DNA of 64,000 bases. Origin: Mesorhizobium sp. L-8-3 (GTDB taxonomy: Bacteria; Pseudomonadota; Alphaproteobacteria; Rhizobiales; Rhizobiaceae). The stretch spans positions 6,697,501-6,761,500 of the forward strand of contig NZ_AP023262.1 of the NCBI RefSeq assembly GCF_016756615.1, given 5' to 3'. Of the stretch, positions 32,602 to 42,209 are shown one piece after another. Below the pieces are notes generated by a model. That model saw only the letters and a list, made by a program, of their open reading frames with translations, ran no database searches and was not told the DNA's origin. Position 1 is the first letter of the stretch. Each line of letters begins with the position of its first letter. The translations under genes and the position numbers were made by a program.

Positions 32602-34461
32602 ATGCCCATTCGCCAGCTTTCCGAAACCGTCATCAACCAGATCGCCGCCGGCGAGGTGATCGAACGCCCGGCGAGCGTGGTCAAGGAACTGGTCGAGAAT
32701 GCGCTCGATGCCGGTGCGAGCCATATCGAGATCGCGACGTCAGGCGGCGGGCTCACCCTCATCCGCGTCACCGACGACGGCTCAGGCATTCCCGAGAACG
32801 AGCTGCCGCTGGCGATCGGCAGGCACTGCACCTCGAAGCTTTCCGACGACATCCACGACATCCGTTCGCTCGGCTTTCGCGGCGAGGCACTCCCATCGAT
32901 CGGCTCGGTCGGGCGGCTGACCTTGCGCTCGCGCCCGCCGGGGGCTTCGGAGGGCGCGGAGATCCGCGTCGACGGCGGCAAGATCGCCGGTCCCCGCCCG
33001 GCGGCCGCCAATCGCGGCACGCTGGTCGAGGTGCGCGACCTGTTCTTCGCCACCCCTGCCCGGTTGAAATTCATGAAGGGCGAGCGCGCGGAGGCCTCGG
33101 CCATATCAGATGTCGTCAAGCGCATCGCCATCGCCTTCCCCGCCGTGCGTTTCACGCTCTCGGGCCCCGACCGCACGACGCTCGACCTGCCGGCGACAGG
33201 AGACGGCGCCAATGGACAGAAGGCCCGCATCGCGCAGGTGCTCGGCTTCGACTTTCCCGAGAACGCGCTGTCGATCGAGGCGATGCGCGAAGGCGTGTCG
33301 CTGACGGGCCAGGTCTCGATCCCGTCCTACACGCGCGCCAATGCCCTGCAGCAATATGCCTATGTCAACGGCAGGCCGGTGCGCGACAAGCTGATCGCGG
33401 GCGCCATCCGGGGCGCCTTCGCCGACGTGCTGCCGCGCGACCGCCACGCGGTGACGGCACTGTTCCTGGCGCTCGATCCCGCCACCGTCGACGTCAATGT
33501 CCATCCCGCCAAGGCCGATGTGCGCTTCCGCGATCCCGGCCTGATCCGCGGGTTGATCATCGGCTCGATCCGCGAGGTGCTGGCGGCTTCCGGCATCCGT
33601 CCGGCTACGACGGGCGCGGCCGCCATGATGAGCGCGTTCCGCCCCGGGCCGACGAGCTACGGCCATGCGGGGCCGGCCAATGGCCATCGCAGCTTCCACG
33701 CCGGCTTCAGGGCTGCCGCTCCGGCCGGCTTCGACCTTTCGCACTCGCCCAGCCGGCCACTCGAGCCGGTCTCGGCGGAGCGTGCGTTCGGCGAGGCAGT
33801 GCAGGCCGCCTTCGACACCGGCCCGCTCGCCAGCGCGGACGCGCGCGCCGGCGCGACCGCGGTCGCGCCCGAACTCCTGTCCATGCCGCTCGGTGCCGCC
33901 CGCGCGCAGGTCCATCAAAACTACATCGTCGCGCAGACCGAGGATTCGCTCGTCATCGTCGACCAGCACGCCGCGCATGAACGCCTGGTCTACGAGGCGC
34001 TCAAGCAGGCGCTCGCCTCGCGCCCGGTGCCGTCACAGATGTTGCTTCTCCCTGAAATCGTCGACCTGCCCGAGGATGATGCCGAGCGCCTCGCCATGCA
34101 TTCCGAGACGCTGAAGCGCTTCGGCCTCGGCGTCGAGCGTTTCGGACCTGGTGCGGTCGCGGTACGCGAGACGCCTTCGATGCTGGGCGAGACCGACGTG
34201 CAGGCGCTGGTGCGCGACCTCGCCGACGAGATCGCCGAGCACGACACCACCGATACGCTGAAGGAGCGGCTCGACGCGATCGCGGCGACCATGGCCTGCC
34301 ACGGTTCGGTGCGTTCCGGGCGGCAGTTGAAGGCCGACGAGATGAACGCGCTGCTGCGCCAGATGGAAGCTACCCCAGGCTCCGGCACCTGCAACCACGG
34401 CCGGCCGACCTATATCGAACTGAAGCTCGCCGATATAGAGAGGCTGTTCGGGCGCCGGTGA
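32602..34461 (+). CDS. mutL: DNA mismatch repair protein MutL
   Basis: A complete 619-residue MutL. The GHKL ATPase motifs are ENALDAG at 32-38, DDGSGI at 58-63 and GFRGEAL at 91-97. The C-terminal domain has the endonuclease motif DQHAAHERLVYE at 454-465, plus MACHGSVRSGR near 564 and CNHGRPT near 597, which complete the metal site. Nicking activity is thus expected, as in bacteria without MutH. The variable linker (about 340-430) is rich in Ala, Gly and Pro. The start at 32602 gives the standard MPIRQLSETVINQIAAGEV. Confidence 0.98.
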   Translation: MPIRQLSETVINQIAAGEVIERPASVVKELVENALDAGASHIEIATSGGGLTLIRVTDDGSGIPENELPLAIGRHCTSKLSDDIHDIRSLGFRGEALPSIGSVGRLTLRSRPPGASEGAEIRVDGGKIAGPRPAAANRGTLVEVRDLFFATPARLKFMKGERAEASAISDVVKRIAIAFPAVRFTLSGPDRTTLDLPATGDGANGQKARIAQVLGFDFPENALSIEAMREGVSLTGQVSIPSYTRANALQQYAYVNGRPVRDKLIAGAIRGAFADVLPRDRHAVTALFLALDPATVDVNVHPAKADVRFRDPGLIRGLIIGSIREVLAASGIRPATTGAAAMMSAFRPGPTSYGHAGPANGHRSFHAGFRAAAPAGFDLSHSPSRPLEPVSAERAFGEAVQAAFDTGPLASADARAGATAVAPELLSMPLGAARAQVHQNYIVAQTEDSLVIVDQHAAHERLVYEALKQALASRPVPSQMLLLPEIVDLPEDDAERLAMHSETLKRFGLGVERFGPGAVAVRETPSMLGETDVQALVRDLADEIAEHDTTDTLKERLDAIAATMACHGSVRSGRQLKADEMNALLRQMEATPGSGTCNHGRPTYIELKLADIERLFGRR

Positions 34462-34501
34462 TCCCATTCGCCTCGAACGTCCGTCAGCAACCCACGCAAC
34501 G

Positions 34502-35371
34502 CTACAGGCCTGTGCGGAACTCCGGCCTGCCGCGAACGCCTACGTCGAGAACGAGCACGCGACCGGCAAGCGGCTCCGACAGTTGCTGCTCGGCGGAGAG
34601 TGGCTCGCTGGCCGAGGTCACATAAAGCCGGTCCAGGTGATTTCCGCCGAAGCAGCAGCAAGTCGGGTGGCTGACCGGCAGATCGACCACCCGCGAGACC
34701 GTTCCCGAAGGGGCATATCGCACCAGCCGACCGCCGGCGTATTCGGCGTTCCAAAGATGGCCCTCGGCGTCGACGCAACTCCCGTCGGGTCGCGCCGGAG
34801 CCTGCGTGGTTGCAAAGACCCGCTTCCGTCCGGCGCGGCCGGTGACCGGATCGTAGTCACGAACCCAGATCGTATAGGCTCTCGTGTCGGCGTAGAAGAT
34901 CCGTCCTCGTTCGGGATCGAAGGCGAGCGAATTGGGAATCGCCAGATCTTGCTCTTCCATGGTGACACGAAGCTCCGGCGTCACGCGGTAGATGGCGCCG
35001 ACCGGCGCATAGTCGCTTTCCCGCAAGGTGCCGACCCAGAAATTTCCGGCGGAATCGACGCGACCATCGTTCTTTCGATGCTGGCGCTTTCCCGGCTCCG
35101 GGTCCAGGAGGAACGCTTGGCCGGCGGTGTCCGGGTCATAGGCGAACAGGCCATTGTCGCAGGCGAGCACAAGTCCTCCCCGCTCCCGCAGAGCCAGTGA
35201 ACCGATGCGCCGCGCCGCCACCGGATGGCGGGTGCACTGACGCTCTTGCGGATCGTGGCTCCAGAGCGCCGGTTCGAGCACATCGACCCACCACAGGCGT
35301 TGCCTACGATCGCACCACACCGGGCACTCGCCGAGCCTGTTGCGGTCGGCGTCGAGAGCCTCAGGCTCCAT
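34502..35371 (-). CDS. SMP-30/gluconolactonase-family hydrolase
   Basis: A 289-residue six-bladed beta-propeller of the SMP-30/LRE family. The metal ligands are seen as Glu in LGECPVWCDR near residue 14, Asn in RKNDGRVDSAGNFWVGTL near 95, and Asp in ARPDGSCVDAEGHLW near 195. Such enzymes open sugar lactones to acids. The start at 35371 overlaps the end of the livF-type gene by 11 bases, so it belongs to the minus-strand transport operon. A lactone intermediate of a sugar or quinate-like acid is a plausible substrate. Confidence 0.9.
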   Translation of the reverse strand: MEPEALDADRNRLGECPVWCDRRQRLWWVDVLEPALWSHDPQERQCTRHPVAARRIGSLALRERGGLVLACDNGLFAYDPDTAGQAFLLDPEPGKRQHRKNDGRVDSAGNFWVGTLRESDYAPVGAIYRVTPELRVTMEEQDLAIPNSLAFDPERGRIFYADTRAYTIWVRDYDPVTGRAGRKRVFATTQAPARPDGSCVDAEGHLWNAEYAGGRLVRYAPSGTVSRVVDLPVSHPTCCCFGGNHLDRLYVTSASEPLSAEQQLSEPLAGRVLVLDVGVRGRPEFRTGL

Positions 35372-36095
35372 GCGCCAGCGCGTTCTCGACATGGCCGCCG
35401 AGGAAAAGCTGTCCCACGCGCGGATCGGCAAGCAGCTTCGACGCGGCATCGTGCATGCGTGTCTGGCCAAGCTCGAGAACGAGCCCGTAATCCGACATGG
35501 CAAGGGCTGCCTTCGCGTTCTGCTCGACCATGAGGATCGTCACGCCCTCGTCGCGAAGCCTGATCAGGGTGCGGAACACCTCCTGGACGAGGTTGGGCGA
35601 CAAGCCGATCGACGGCTCGTCGATCAGGATCAGCTTCGGGTCGAGCAGCAATGCGCGCGCTACTTCGAGCTGTTTCTGCTGGCCTCCGGAAAGTTCGATC
35701 GCCTTGCGATTGCGGAACTCCCGCAGCATGGGGAACTGGTCCATCACCGCTTCGACACGCTGGCGTACCCTCGCCTGATCGGCCGCGGTGATGCCGCCGA
35801 GTTCGAGATTGTGGTAGACCGACAACTGCGGCACGACGTTGCGTCCCTGCGGCACGTAGGTTACCCCATGGCCGATCATCTGGCGCGGAGTCTGCCGGGT
35901 GACCTCCTTGCCATCGAGCAGTATCTGACCCGACTGAATGTCGAGCAGCCCGAAAATCGCCTTGAAGACCGTGGACTTGCCGGCGCCGTTCGGGCCGATC
36001 ACCGTGGTGATCGAAGCTTTCGGGATCGTGAACGAGACCCCGTTCAGGATGGTGATCTTGCCGTAGCCGCCATAGACGTTCTTCAATTCAAGCAT
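35361..36095 (-). CDS. livF: Liv-type ABC transporter ATPase (LivF-like)
   Basis: A 244-residue ATPase of the branched-chain amino acid (HAAT) class. Walker A GPNGAGKST near 34-42, VTYVPQGRNV, signature LSGGQQKQLEVARAL near 134, Walker B LILIDEPSIGLSP. It starts two bases after the stop of the livG-like gene. It powers, with LivG, the LivHM pore. The symbol refers to the subunit type; the real substrate need not be an amino acid. Confidence 0.93.
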   Translation of the reverse strand: MLELKNVYGGYGKITILNGVSFTIPKASITTVIGPNGAGKSTVFKAIFGLLDIQSGQILLDGKEVTRQTPRQMIGHGVTYVPQGRNVVPQLSVYHNLELGGITAADQARVRQRVEAVMDQFPMLREFRNRKAIELSGGQQKQLEVARALLLDPKLILIDEPSIGLSPNLVQEVFRTLIRLRDEGVTILMVEQNAKAALAMSDYGLVLELGQTRMHDAASKLLADPRVGQLFLGGHVENALAHGA

Positions 36096-36097
36096 GG

Positions 36098-36844
36098 TCA
36101 GCCTCCGAGATACGCATCGATCACGGTCTGGTTCGACCTGATCTCGTCGGGTGTGCCTTCGGCGATGATCGCACCTTCCGCCAGGACGATCACGCGCGTG
36201 CACAGGCTCATCACGAATTCCATGTTGTGCTCGATCACCACGAAGGTCGTCCCGTGCTCGGCATTGTAGGCAACCAGGCGTTCCTTCAGGCTCGCGAGCA
36301 TGGTCAGGTTGACGCCGCCCGCGGGCTCGTCGAGCAGCACGAGACTTGGCCCGGCCATGAAGGCCATCGCCGCGTCGACGAGCTTCTGCTGGCCGTAGGA
36401 CAGGGAGCCCGCAAGCTGATCGCGCAGATGGGTGAGGCGGAAGAACGAGATCATCCTGTCGGCGTCTTCGGCCAGGCCCGCATCCGAAGGGCCGAACAGG
36501 CGCGACAGCATTGTGCCGTGGTGTTCCTGTCCGGCGAGGATGACATTGTCGATCACGGACATTTTCGGGAACACGGACAGTTGCTGGAAGGTGCGGCCGA
36601 CGCCGAGCTTGTTGAGGTCCGAGGCCCGCATCCGCGAGACCTTGCGGCCATTGATCGACACGTCGCCCGCGTCCGGCGAAAGCTGGCCGAGGATGCAGTT
36701 GAACAGCGTCGACTTGCCGGAGCCGTTGGGGCCGATCAGACCGAGGATCTCGCCCTTTTGCACGTCGAAGGAGACGCCTCGAACGGCGCGGATGCCGCCG
36801 AAACTCCTCTCGATGCCGCGGACGGAAAGGATGGGGCCGCTCAT
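36098..36844 (-). CDS. livG: Liv-type ABC transporter ATPase (LivG-like)
   Basis: A 248-residue ATPase of the HAAT class. Walker A GPNGSGKST near 37-45, GVGRTFQQLSVFPKMSV, signature LSYGQQKLVDAAMAF, Walker B LVLLDEPAGGVN, and the LivG-typical C-terminus AEGTPDEIRSNQTVIDAYLGG. It overlaps the livM-like gene by four bases (ATGA). Confidence 0.93.
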   Translation of the reverse strand: MSGPILSVRGIERSFGGIRAVRGVSFDVQKGEILGLIGPNGSGKSTLFNCILGQLSPDAGDVSINGRKVSRMRASDLNKLGVGRTFQQLSVFPKMSVIDNVILAGQEHHGTMLSRLFGPSDAGLAEDADRMISFFRLTHLRDQLAGSLSYGQQKLVDAAMAFMAGPSLVLLDEPAGGVNLTMLASLKERLVAYNAEHGTTFVVIEHNMEFVMSLCTRVIVLAEGAIIAEGTPDEIRSNQTVIDAYLGG

Positions 36845-37821
36845 TTCAGACGCGCTCCTTCGCTCATGTCGGCCCGCATCTGGCGCCCGGGCCAGAGCTT
36901 CTCGCGGACGCGTCCCCACACGCCGATCAGACCCGACGGGACGAAGACGAGCATCACGATGACGAGGGCCGAATAGATGATGAGGTAGTAGCCTTCGGTG
37001 AAGCGCAACACTTCCGGCAGCAGGATCACCACGCCGGCCCCGAGGAACGGTCCGAAGAAATAGCCGGCACCGCCCACCACGACCATGAGCAGGATGCGCA
37101 GCGAATGCGCCAATCCGAACGAGCCCGGCTCGATGAACTGGACGAGCGGAGTGACGAGCGAACCGGCGAGGCCTCCATAGGTCGAACCGATGGCGAAGGC
37201 CAGAAGCGTTATGCGCCGGGTGTCGACGCCGAGGCTTTCGGCACGGATCGGATTCTCGCGCAGCGCCTTGAAGGCGCGGCCCCACGGGGAACGCACGATG
37301 CCCCACATGGCAAGTGCCGCGAGGATGGTGACGGCGAGGGTGAAATAGTAGAAGTGCAGTTGCTTCATCGTCGAGAACAGTCCGAAGTCCGGCCGTAGCA
37401 TGCCGACAAGCCCGTAGGTTCCTCCGGTCAGCCAGTCCTCGTTGCGCATGACCAGGAAAACGAGAGTGTTGAAGGCCAGCGTGACGAAAGCAAGGAAGTG
37501 CCCCTTCACGCGCAGCGCGGGATAACCCAAGAGCAGGCCGACGACGAAGCAGGCGATCAGGCCGAGCGGCATGGCGAGGATCCAATGCCATCCGGCAAGC
37601 GTCAGCAATGCCGTCACATAGGCGCCGATCGCCATGAAGGACGCCTGGGCGAGCGAGATCTGGCCGGCATAGCCGAGGGTCAGGTTCAGCCCCATGGCGG
37701 CGATCGAGAAGACCAGCCACGAGGTGAGCACATAGATGATGTAGTTGCCCTGACCGAGCGGCGCGAGAACCGCGAGCGCGATCAGGACGACAATGGCAAG
37801 CGTCCGCCAGTGGCCGCGCAT
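36841..37821 (-). CDS. livM: Liv-type ABC transporter permease (LivM-like)
   Basis: A 326-residue permease with about nine to ten hydrophobic segments. LivM features are GLNLTLGYAGQISLAQASFM near 43-62, GRAFKALRENPIRAESLGVD (the loop that contacts the ATPase) near 185-204, and GGAGYFFGPFLGA. The true start is at 37821, where TGATG joins it to the livH-like stop; the long frame beyond it only reads livH out of frame. Confidence 0.93.
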   Translation of the reverse strand: MRGHWRTLAIVVLIALAVLAPLGQGNYIIYVLTSWLVFSIAAMGLNLTLGYAGQISLAQASFMAIGAYVTALLTLAGWHWILAMPLGLIACFVVGLLLGYPALRVKGHFLAFVTLAFNTLVFLVMRNEDWLTGGTYGLVGMLRPDFGLFSTMKQLHFYYFTLAVTILAALAMWGIVRSPWGRAFKALRENPIRAESLGVDTRRITLLAFAIGSTYGGLAGSLVTPLVQFIEPGSFGLAHSLRILLMVVVGGAGYFFGPFLGAGVVILLPEVLRFTEGYYLIIYSALVIVMLVFVPSGLIGVWGRVREKLWPGRQMRADMSEGARLK

Positions 37822-38699
37822 CAGACAGCCCTCCCCTCGGACGTGCCCATGATGCCCTGCGGGCGCACCAGTATGATGACGATGAGCAGGACCAGCGGCA
37901 GCGCGGCGCGATACTGCGCGGTGACATATGTCGCGGTCAGGTTGTCGAGCACACCGATCAGCAGCCCTCCGACCAGCGCGCCGCGAATCTGGTTGAAGCC
38001 GCCCACGATGGCCGCGATGAAGGCGATCAGGCCGAGCGTCTCGCCATTGGAGAATTTCGCGAGATAGACCGGTGTGATCAGGAAGGAGGCGAGTGCGGCG
38101 AGTGCGGCATTGATGATGAAGGTGTAGAGCACCATGCGCTTGACGTTGACGCCCAGGATCTCGGCCACCGCCGGGTTCTGCGCCGTCGCCTGCATGCAGC
38201 GCCCCGTCCGGGAGCGGTTGAGGAACAGCGTCAGCCCTACGACGATGCAGAGCGAAATCGCGAGATTGAGAAGATCCTGCAAGGAGACCACGGCGCCGAA
38301 AACGCCGATCGGGTCGCTCGGGAACATGGCAGGAAAGGGCTGCGCCTCGGCCGCGTAGAATTCCTTGACGCTTTCGCGGAGCAGGATGCCGAGCGCCATC
38401 GTCGCGATGATCAGCGTGATGCCGCCATGCGGGAGGATCGGCTCCACGATCAGCTTCTTGAAGAGCACGCCGAGCACCAGCATCGACAGTGCGAGGCCGA
38501 AGAGCAAGGCGATCCACAAGGGCATGCCGAAGTAACCCACGCCGATCAGCACGAAGAAGGCGGGAAGCATGACGAACTCGCCCTGGGCGAAATTCACCGT
38601 CTGGGCAGCCTGCCAGACAAGGGTGAAGCCGATCGCAACCAGCGCGTAGATGGAGCCGGTCGCCAGACCGGACAGCAAGACCTGCAGGAACTGTGACAT
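37821..38699 (-). CDS. livH: Liv-type ABC transporter permease (LivH-like)
   Basis: A 292-residue permease with about eight hydrophobic segments. It begins MSQFLQVLLSGLATGSIYAL with the LivH-typical VNFAQGEFVMLPAF near 35-48, and has RCMQATAQNPAVAEILGVNV as the ATPase contact loop. It forms the pore with LivM. Sixty-two bases separate it from the binding-protein gene. Confidence 0.93.
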   Translation of the reverse strand: MSQFLQVLLSGLATGSIYALVAIGFTLVWQAAQTVNFAQGEFVMLPAFFVLIGVGYFGMPLWIALLFGLALSMLVLGVLFKKLIVEPILPHGGITLIIATMALGILLRESVKEFYAAEAQPFPAMFPSDPIGVFGAVVSLQDLLNLAISLCIVVGLTLFLNRSRTGRCMQATAQNPAVAEILGVNVKRMVLYTFIINAALAALASFLITPVYLAKFSNGETLGLIAFIAAIVGGFNQIRGALVGGLLIGVLDNLTATYVTAQYRAALPLVLLIVIILVRPQGIMGTSEGRAV

Positions 38700-38720
38700 T
38701 GAGCGTCCTTCGGCGAATAG

Positions 38721-38744
38721 CCGCGGCGATCAAGGCCGCCGCGG
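38721..38744. terminator. Hairpin between binding-protein and livH genes
   Basis: CCGCGGC and GCCGCGG form a 7-bp stem with a 10-base loop in the 62-base gap. No T-run follows on either strand. It may protect the upstream message or attenuate transcription into the permease genes; function is inferred from position. Confidence 0.35.
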
Positions 38745-38761
38745 CGATCGGTTGACCGTGA

Positions 38762-39895
38762 TCAGTTGGCGGGAACCGTGCCGATCACGACCGGCGCGCC
38801 GTCCTTCACCTGCACCATGAAGCTCGGGCGGGACATCTCGCCACGCTCGTCCCAGCAGGTGTCAAGCAGGATCTTCGGGTGATCCGCGACTTTGAGGCAA
38901 AGGCCGTGCATCTTCTCGGAGAATTTCTCGCCGTCCAACTCGCCGACCATGTCGGTGACATATTTCGTTGTCCAGGCGCCGACATAACCCTTGATCGCGT
39001 CATGCGTAGGTTTGCGCTTGAAGGCCTCTTCGAACTTCTTGGCGAAGGCGCCGATGCCGGGCACGTCCGTCGCCGTCGCGGTGACGCCGACTTGGGCGAT
39101 CGCGCCTTCGGCGGCACCTCCGGCGAGCTCGATGACCTTGGCTTCCGTGAGGGTCACTTCGCCGACGAGCGGCATGGCGAGCCCCTGCTTCTTCGCCTCG
39201 ATCAGGAAGCGGGCCGACTCCTCCTGGTTCATATAGACGAACACGGCGTCGGGTTTCGCCTCCTTGAGCTTCGAGACATCTGCCGCATAGTCCGTCTGGG
39301 CCTGCTCGGACGGCACGTCGGCGACGACCTCGATGCCGGCTTTCTGCATCTCGGCCAGGAAAACGTCGTGTCCGCCCTTGCCGAACTCGTTGTTGACCCA
39401 GGCGACGCCGACCTTCTTGGCCTTCAGCGTGTCGGTGAAATAGGGCGTGAGGGCGGGAAGGCCTTTCTGGGCGCCCGAAGAGGTGCGGAAAATGAAGGGA
39501 TTGCCTTTCTCCACGACGCCGGGCGCTTCCGAGCCGACGAATTGCGGCGTGCTGTTCTGCTGGGCAACCAGCATGTTGACCATGGTCGAGCCCGAATAGA
39601 TCGTGCCCCATATCGCGTAGGCACCTTCATCGATAGCCTTCTGGACGAGCGCGCGCGACACTTGCGGGTCGGTCTGGGTGTCGTATTCCGTGACCTCGAC
39701 CTGATTGCCGAGAATGCCGCCCTCAGCGTTGATCTCCTCGACGGCAATCTTGATGCCGTCGCGCCAGTTGGTGCCCGACGGAGCGCCGGCGCCGGAAAGC
39801 TCGGCGACCATGCCGACCTTGACCGTCTCCTGAGCCTGGGCCGCACCAAGCATGGCCAGTGCGGTCGAGAGTGCGAGTATGGATCTGCGGTACAT
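38762..39895 (-). CDS. Liv-type ABC transporter substrate-binding protein
   Basis: A 377-residue periplasmic binding protein of the Leu/Ile/Val type. A signal peptide of about 20 residues (MYRRSILALSTALAMLGAAQ, cut after AQA) precedes TVKVGMVAELSGAGAPSG, and NAEGGILGNQVEV is the usual ligand-cleft segment. The start at 39895 is chosen from the signal peptide. It heads the livHMGF-SMP-30 operon and lies 69 bases after the aroE-type gene. An aromatic or hydroaromatic acid is a likely ligand from the gene neighbours. Confidence 0.92.
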   Translation of the reverse strand: MYRRSILALSTALAMLGAAQAQETVKVGMVAELSGAGAPSGTNWRDGIKIAVEEINAEGGILGNQVEVTEYDTQTDPQVSRALVQKAIDEGAYAIWGTIYSGSTMVNMLVAQQNSTPQFVGSEAPGVVEKGNPFIFRTSSGAQKGLPALTPYFTDTLKAKKVGVAWVNNEFGKGGHDVFLAEMQKAGIEVVADVPSEQAQTDYAADVSKLKEAKPDAVFVYMNQEESARFLIEAKKQGLAMPLVGEVTLTEAKVIELAGGAAEGAIAQVGVTATATDVPGIGAFAKKFEEAFKRKPTHDAIKGYVGAWTTKYVTDMVGELDGEKFSEKMHGLCLKVADHPKILLDTCWDERGEMSRPSFMVQVKDGAPVVIGTVPAN

Positions 39896-39964
39896 CAAAG
39901 TCCTCCCATAGAAGCAATTGGGCCTTGCGACGCCGTCTCCATCAAGCGCCACCCAACCAGATGT

Positions 39965-40807
39965 TCAGGAGACAAAACTCATATCCTGCCCTGCCGAAAA
40001 CGCACGCCCGGAACCTTCCCCGAGAAGAAAATCCGCGAGCGTCTCAGCCTGCGCATCGAACATTCCGGTACCCGTCATCGTGCGGCAGCCGAGCCGCCGC
40101 GCGGCGAGGATCAGCAGCGGAACCTCCGGCTTGGTCACGACGCAGGCCACGAACTGCCATGGCTGCAGCTTGTCGAGATCGACCGGCGGCGGATCGCCCG
40201 CGGACATTCCCATCGGTGTCGCATTGGCGACAAAGTCGAAACCCGACGGATCCGCGCTGCCGGCGACAACCCTGCCCGGGAACCGAACCCCGAGTCTGGC
40301 GAGAATGTCGTCGCGACGCGAAACATCGACGTCATGTATGGCAAGAAGTGCTGCGCCGCGCTCCAAGAGTTCCAGCGCGATCGCCGAGCCCGCACCACCA
40401 CAGCCGACAAGCAGGGCCCGCTTGCCGGCGACCGTGAAGCCCTCCTGCTCGATGCCGCTCACATAGCCGAGCCCGTCGGTGTTGTCGCCGTGCCAGCCCG
40501 ACTCGGTGCGACGCAACACGTTGACGGCTTCGGCGAAGGCGGCCCGCTCCGTCGTTGTCGCGCAGAGTGACAGGGTCGCACGCTTGTGCGGCACGGTCAC
40601 CAGCACGCCACCGACGTTGCGCACCTTCGACAAGGCGCCCAGAAGCTCGGCTATGTCGGCGATCGGGACGTGAAGCGGCACGACGACGGCGTCCAAGCCG
40701 CGATCGACGAGGATCCGCGTGATCGCGTCGGGCGACCTCACCTGCGCCACGGGATCGCCAACGACGGGGAAGAGCCGGGTGCTGCCGGATGGGAAGAAAC
40801 CGGTCAT
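39965..40807 (-). CDS. Shikimate/quinate dehydrogenase (AroE family)
   Basis: A 280-residue AroE-family enzyme. The catalytic Lys is in LVTVPHK near 69-75 and the Asp in HGDNTDGLGY near 106-115. The nucleotide site is LVGCGGAGSAI near 130-140, and the family's ANATPMGM follows. The N-terminal VGDPVAQVRSP differs a little from the usual housekeeping pattern. Its place before a Liv transporter, with an SMP-30 protein and a LysR regulator, suggests a catabolic paralogue acting on quinate, shikimate or an analogue rather than the biosynthetic AroE. Confidence 0.9.
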   Translation of the reverse strand: MTGFFPSGSTRLFPVVGDPVAQVRSPDAITRILVDRGLDAVVVPLHVPIADIAELLGALSKVRNVGGVLVTVPHKRATLSLCATTTERAAFAEAVNVLRRTESGWHGDNTDGLGYVSGIEQEGFTVAGKRALLVGCGGAGSAIALELLERGAALLAIHDVDVSRRDDILARLGVRFPGRVVAGSADPSGFDFVANATPMGMSAGDPPPVDLDKLQPWQFVACVVTKPEVPLLILAARRLGCRTMTGTGMFDAQAETLADFLLGEGSGRAFSAGQDMSFVS

Positions 40808-41026
40808 CGGGCCCCCCTGCCGAACGAAAGAGCCGGCAGGCCGCGAAGCGGTTGCCGCTCACGCACGGTCGCACGGGCAACCATGTCGCCAACGGCGATA
40901 CCGTCGCGACGTTGCGGTCGCAATGCCTGCACGTTCTCCTCCGCTGCATTCAGAGTTCCAACGAAATACTAGCGAGGGGCGGCATTCATATCGCGTACCA
41001 ACTTCTGCGACTTCCATAACATGATG

Positions 41027-41965
41027 TTAAGCCCTGCGGGACCGTCGGCGCGGCGGCTGCTGCTTCGCGGCGATCGAACTGACGCTCACCATTTCGGCCC
41101 TCAAGAGCTCGATGAACTGCTCGGCATAGACGGAAAGCGGCAGATCGTTCCGGTATGCGACATAGGTTCGGAAGTTGCTGTCGGCGTCGATCTCGATGCT
41201 CTTCAGGCCAGGCACCGTACCGTGCGCAACGGTGAACTCGTCGATGATGGCTATGCCCAGCCCCGCTGCGACCAGGCTGCAGACGGTGGTACCGAAGCGG
41301 GCCTTGACGTTCATCCGGTATTCCTTGCCCGCATCGGTGAGCATGGCCGCCATGATGGCGCCATAGGGGTCCTTCGGGTTGATGCCGATCAGCGGATAGT
41401 CCGACATTTCCGCCGGGGTGATCTTCGTTCGCGCGGCGAGCGGGCTGGTCTGCGGTACGATGCACAGCAGCCGCCCGTTTGCGAGCGGCTCGAACTCGAT
41501 CAGCGGATGGTCGAAGCGCGACGATATGGCGACGACCTCCCCGCGCCCGAGCAGCAGATAGTCGATGGCTTCCTCGATCTTGAGGATGTTGACGTCGAGC
41601 CCGAGTTCCGGATAGCGGCGTCGCAATCCCGCGATCGCGCGCGGCACCATGACATTGGCGATGCTCGGCACGGAGGCGACGCACAATTCCTGGCTCTTGC
41701 CCCGGCCGAGATCGGCCACGGCCGATTGCAGGTCGTCGATCTTGCGGTGGACGGTGTCCAGAAGATCGAAGATGTTGCGCGCCTGGGGCGTCGGCACGTA
41801 GCGTCCGGCGCGACGATCGAACAGGCGAACGCCCAGGGAATCCTCGGAATATTTCATCAGGCGGCTGATGCCGGGCGCGGCGACATTGAGCAACCGGGCA
41901 GCACCCGCGATGCTCCCCGTCACCATGATCGCCCGAATGACCTCGATCTGCCGAAGCGTCAGCAT
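41027..41965 (-). CDS. LysR-family transcriptional regulator
   Basis: A 312-residue LysR protein. It starts MLTLRQIEVIRAIMVTGSIA and the helix-turn-helix region contains AARLLNVAAPGISRLMKYSE. The effector domain includes IGINPKDPYGAI and VAAGLGIAIIDEF. The C-terminus is basic. The start at 41965 is the canonical one although the frame is open further upstream. It lies 219 bases upstream of the aroE-type gene, on the same strand, and probably controls the aroE-liv operon. Confidence 0.92.
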   Translation of the reverse strand: MLTLRQIEVIRAIMVTGSIAGAARLLNVAAPGISRLMKYSEDSLGVRLFDRRAGRYVPTPQARNIFDLLDTVHRKIDDLQSAVADLGRGKSQELCVASVPSIANVMVPRAIAGLRRRYPELGLDVNILKIEEAIDYLLLGRGEVVAISSRFDHPLIEFEPLANGRLLCIVPQTSPLAARTKITPAEMSDYPLIGINPKDPYGAIMAAMLTDAGKEYRMNVKARFGTTVCSLVAAGLGIAIIDEFTVAHGTVPGLKSIEIDADSNFRTYVAYRNDLPLSVYAEQFIELLRAEMVSVSSIAAKQQPPRRRSRRA

Positions 41966-42209
41966 TGGCCTGTTGCTCCCTCGCCGGTTTGACCCAAACA
42001 ATACATTACCTGCTTTGCGATCAAATGCCGCGCCTGCAGGAACGCACCCGCCCGCATGGCAGGTTTCCCGCTGAAGGAATCGGCCACCGGGTCGGGCCTG
42101 CGTATATCTTGCCGGCACAATGACGAAAGGCCGCATTCGGTATCATCCGGCGCTTCAGCGACCAGACGCTGTTCCCCCGGTTCTTCAAGGCTCGTTACGG
42201 CGCCCGCGC

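Noticed and set aside
36841..38733. Single 630-codon frame across livM and livH
   Set aside because: The N-terminal part is livH in the wrong frame; livM has its own start at 37821.
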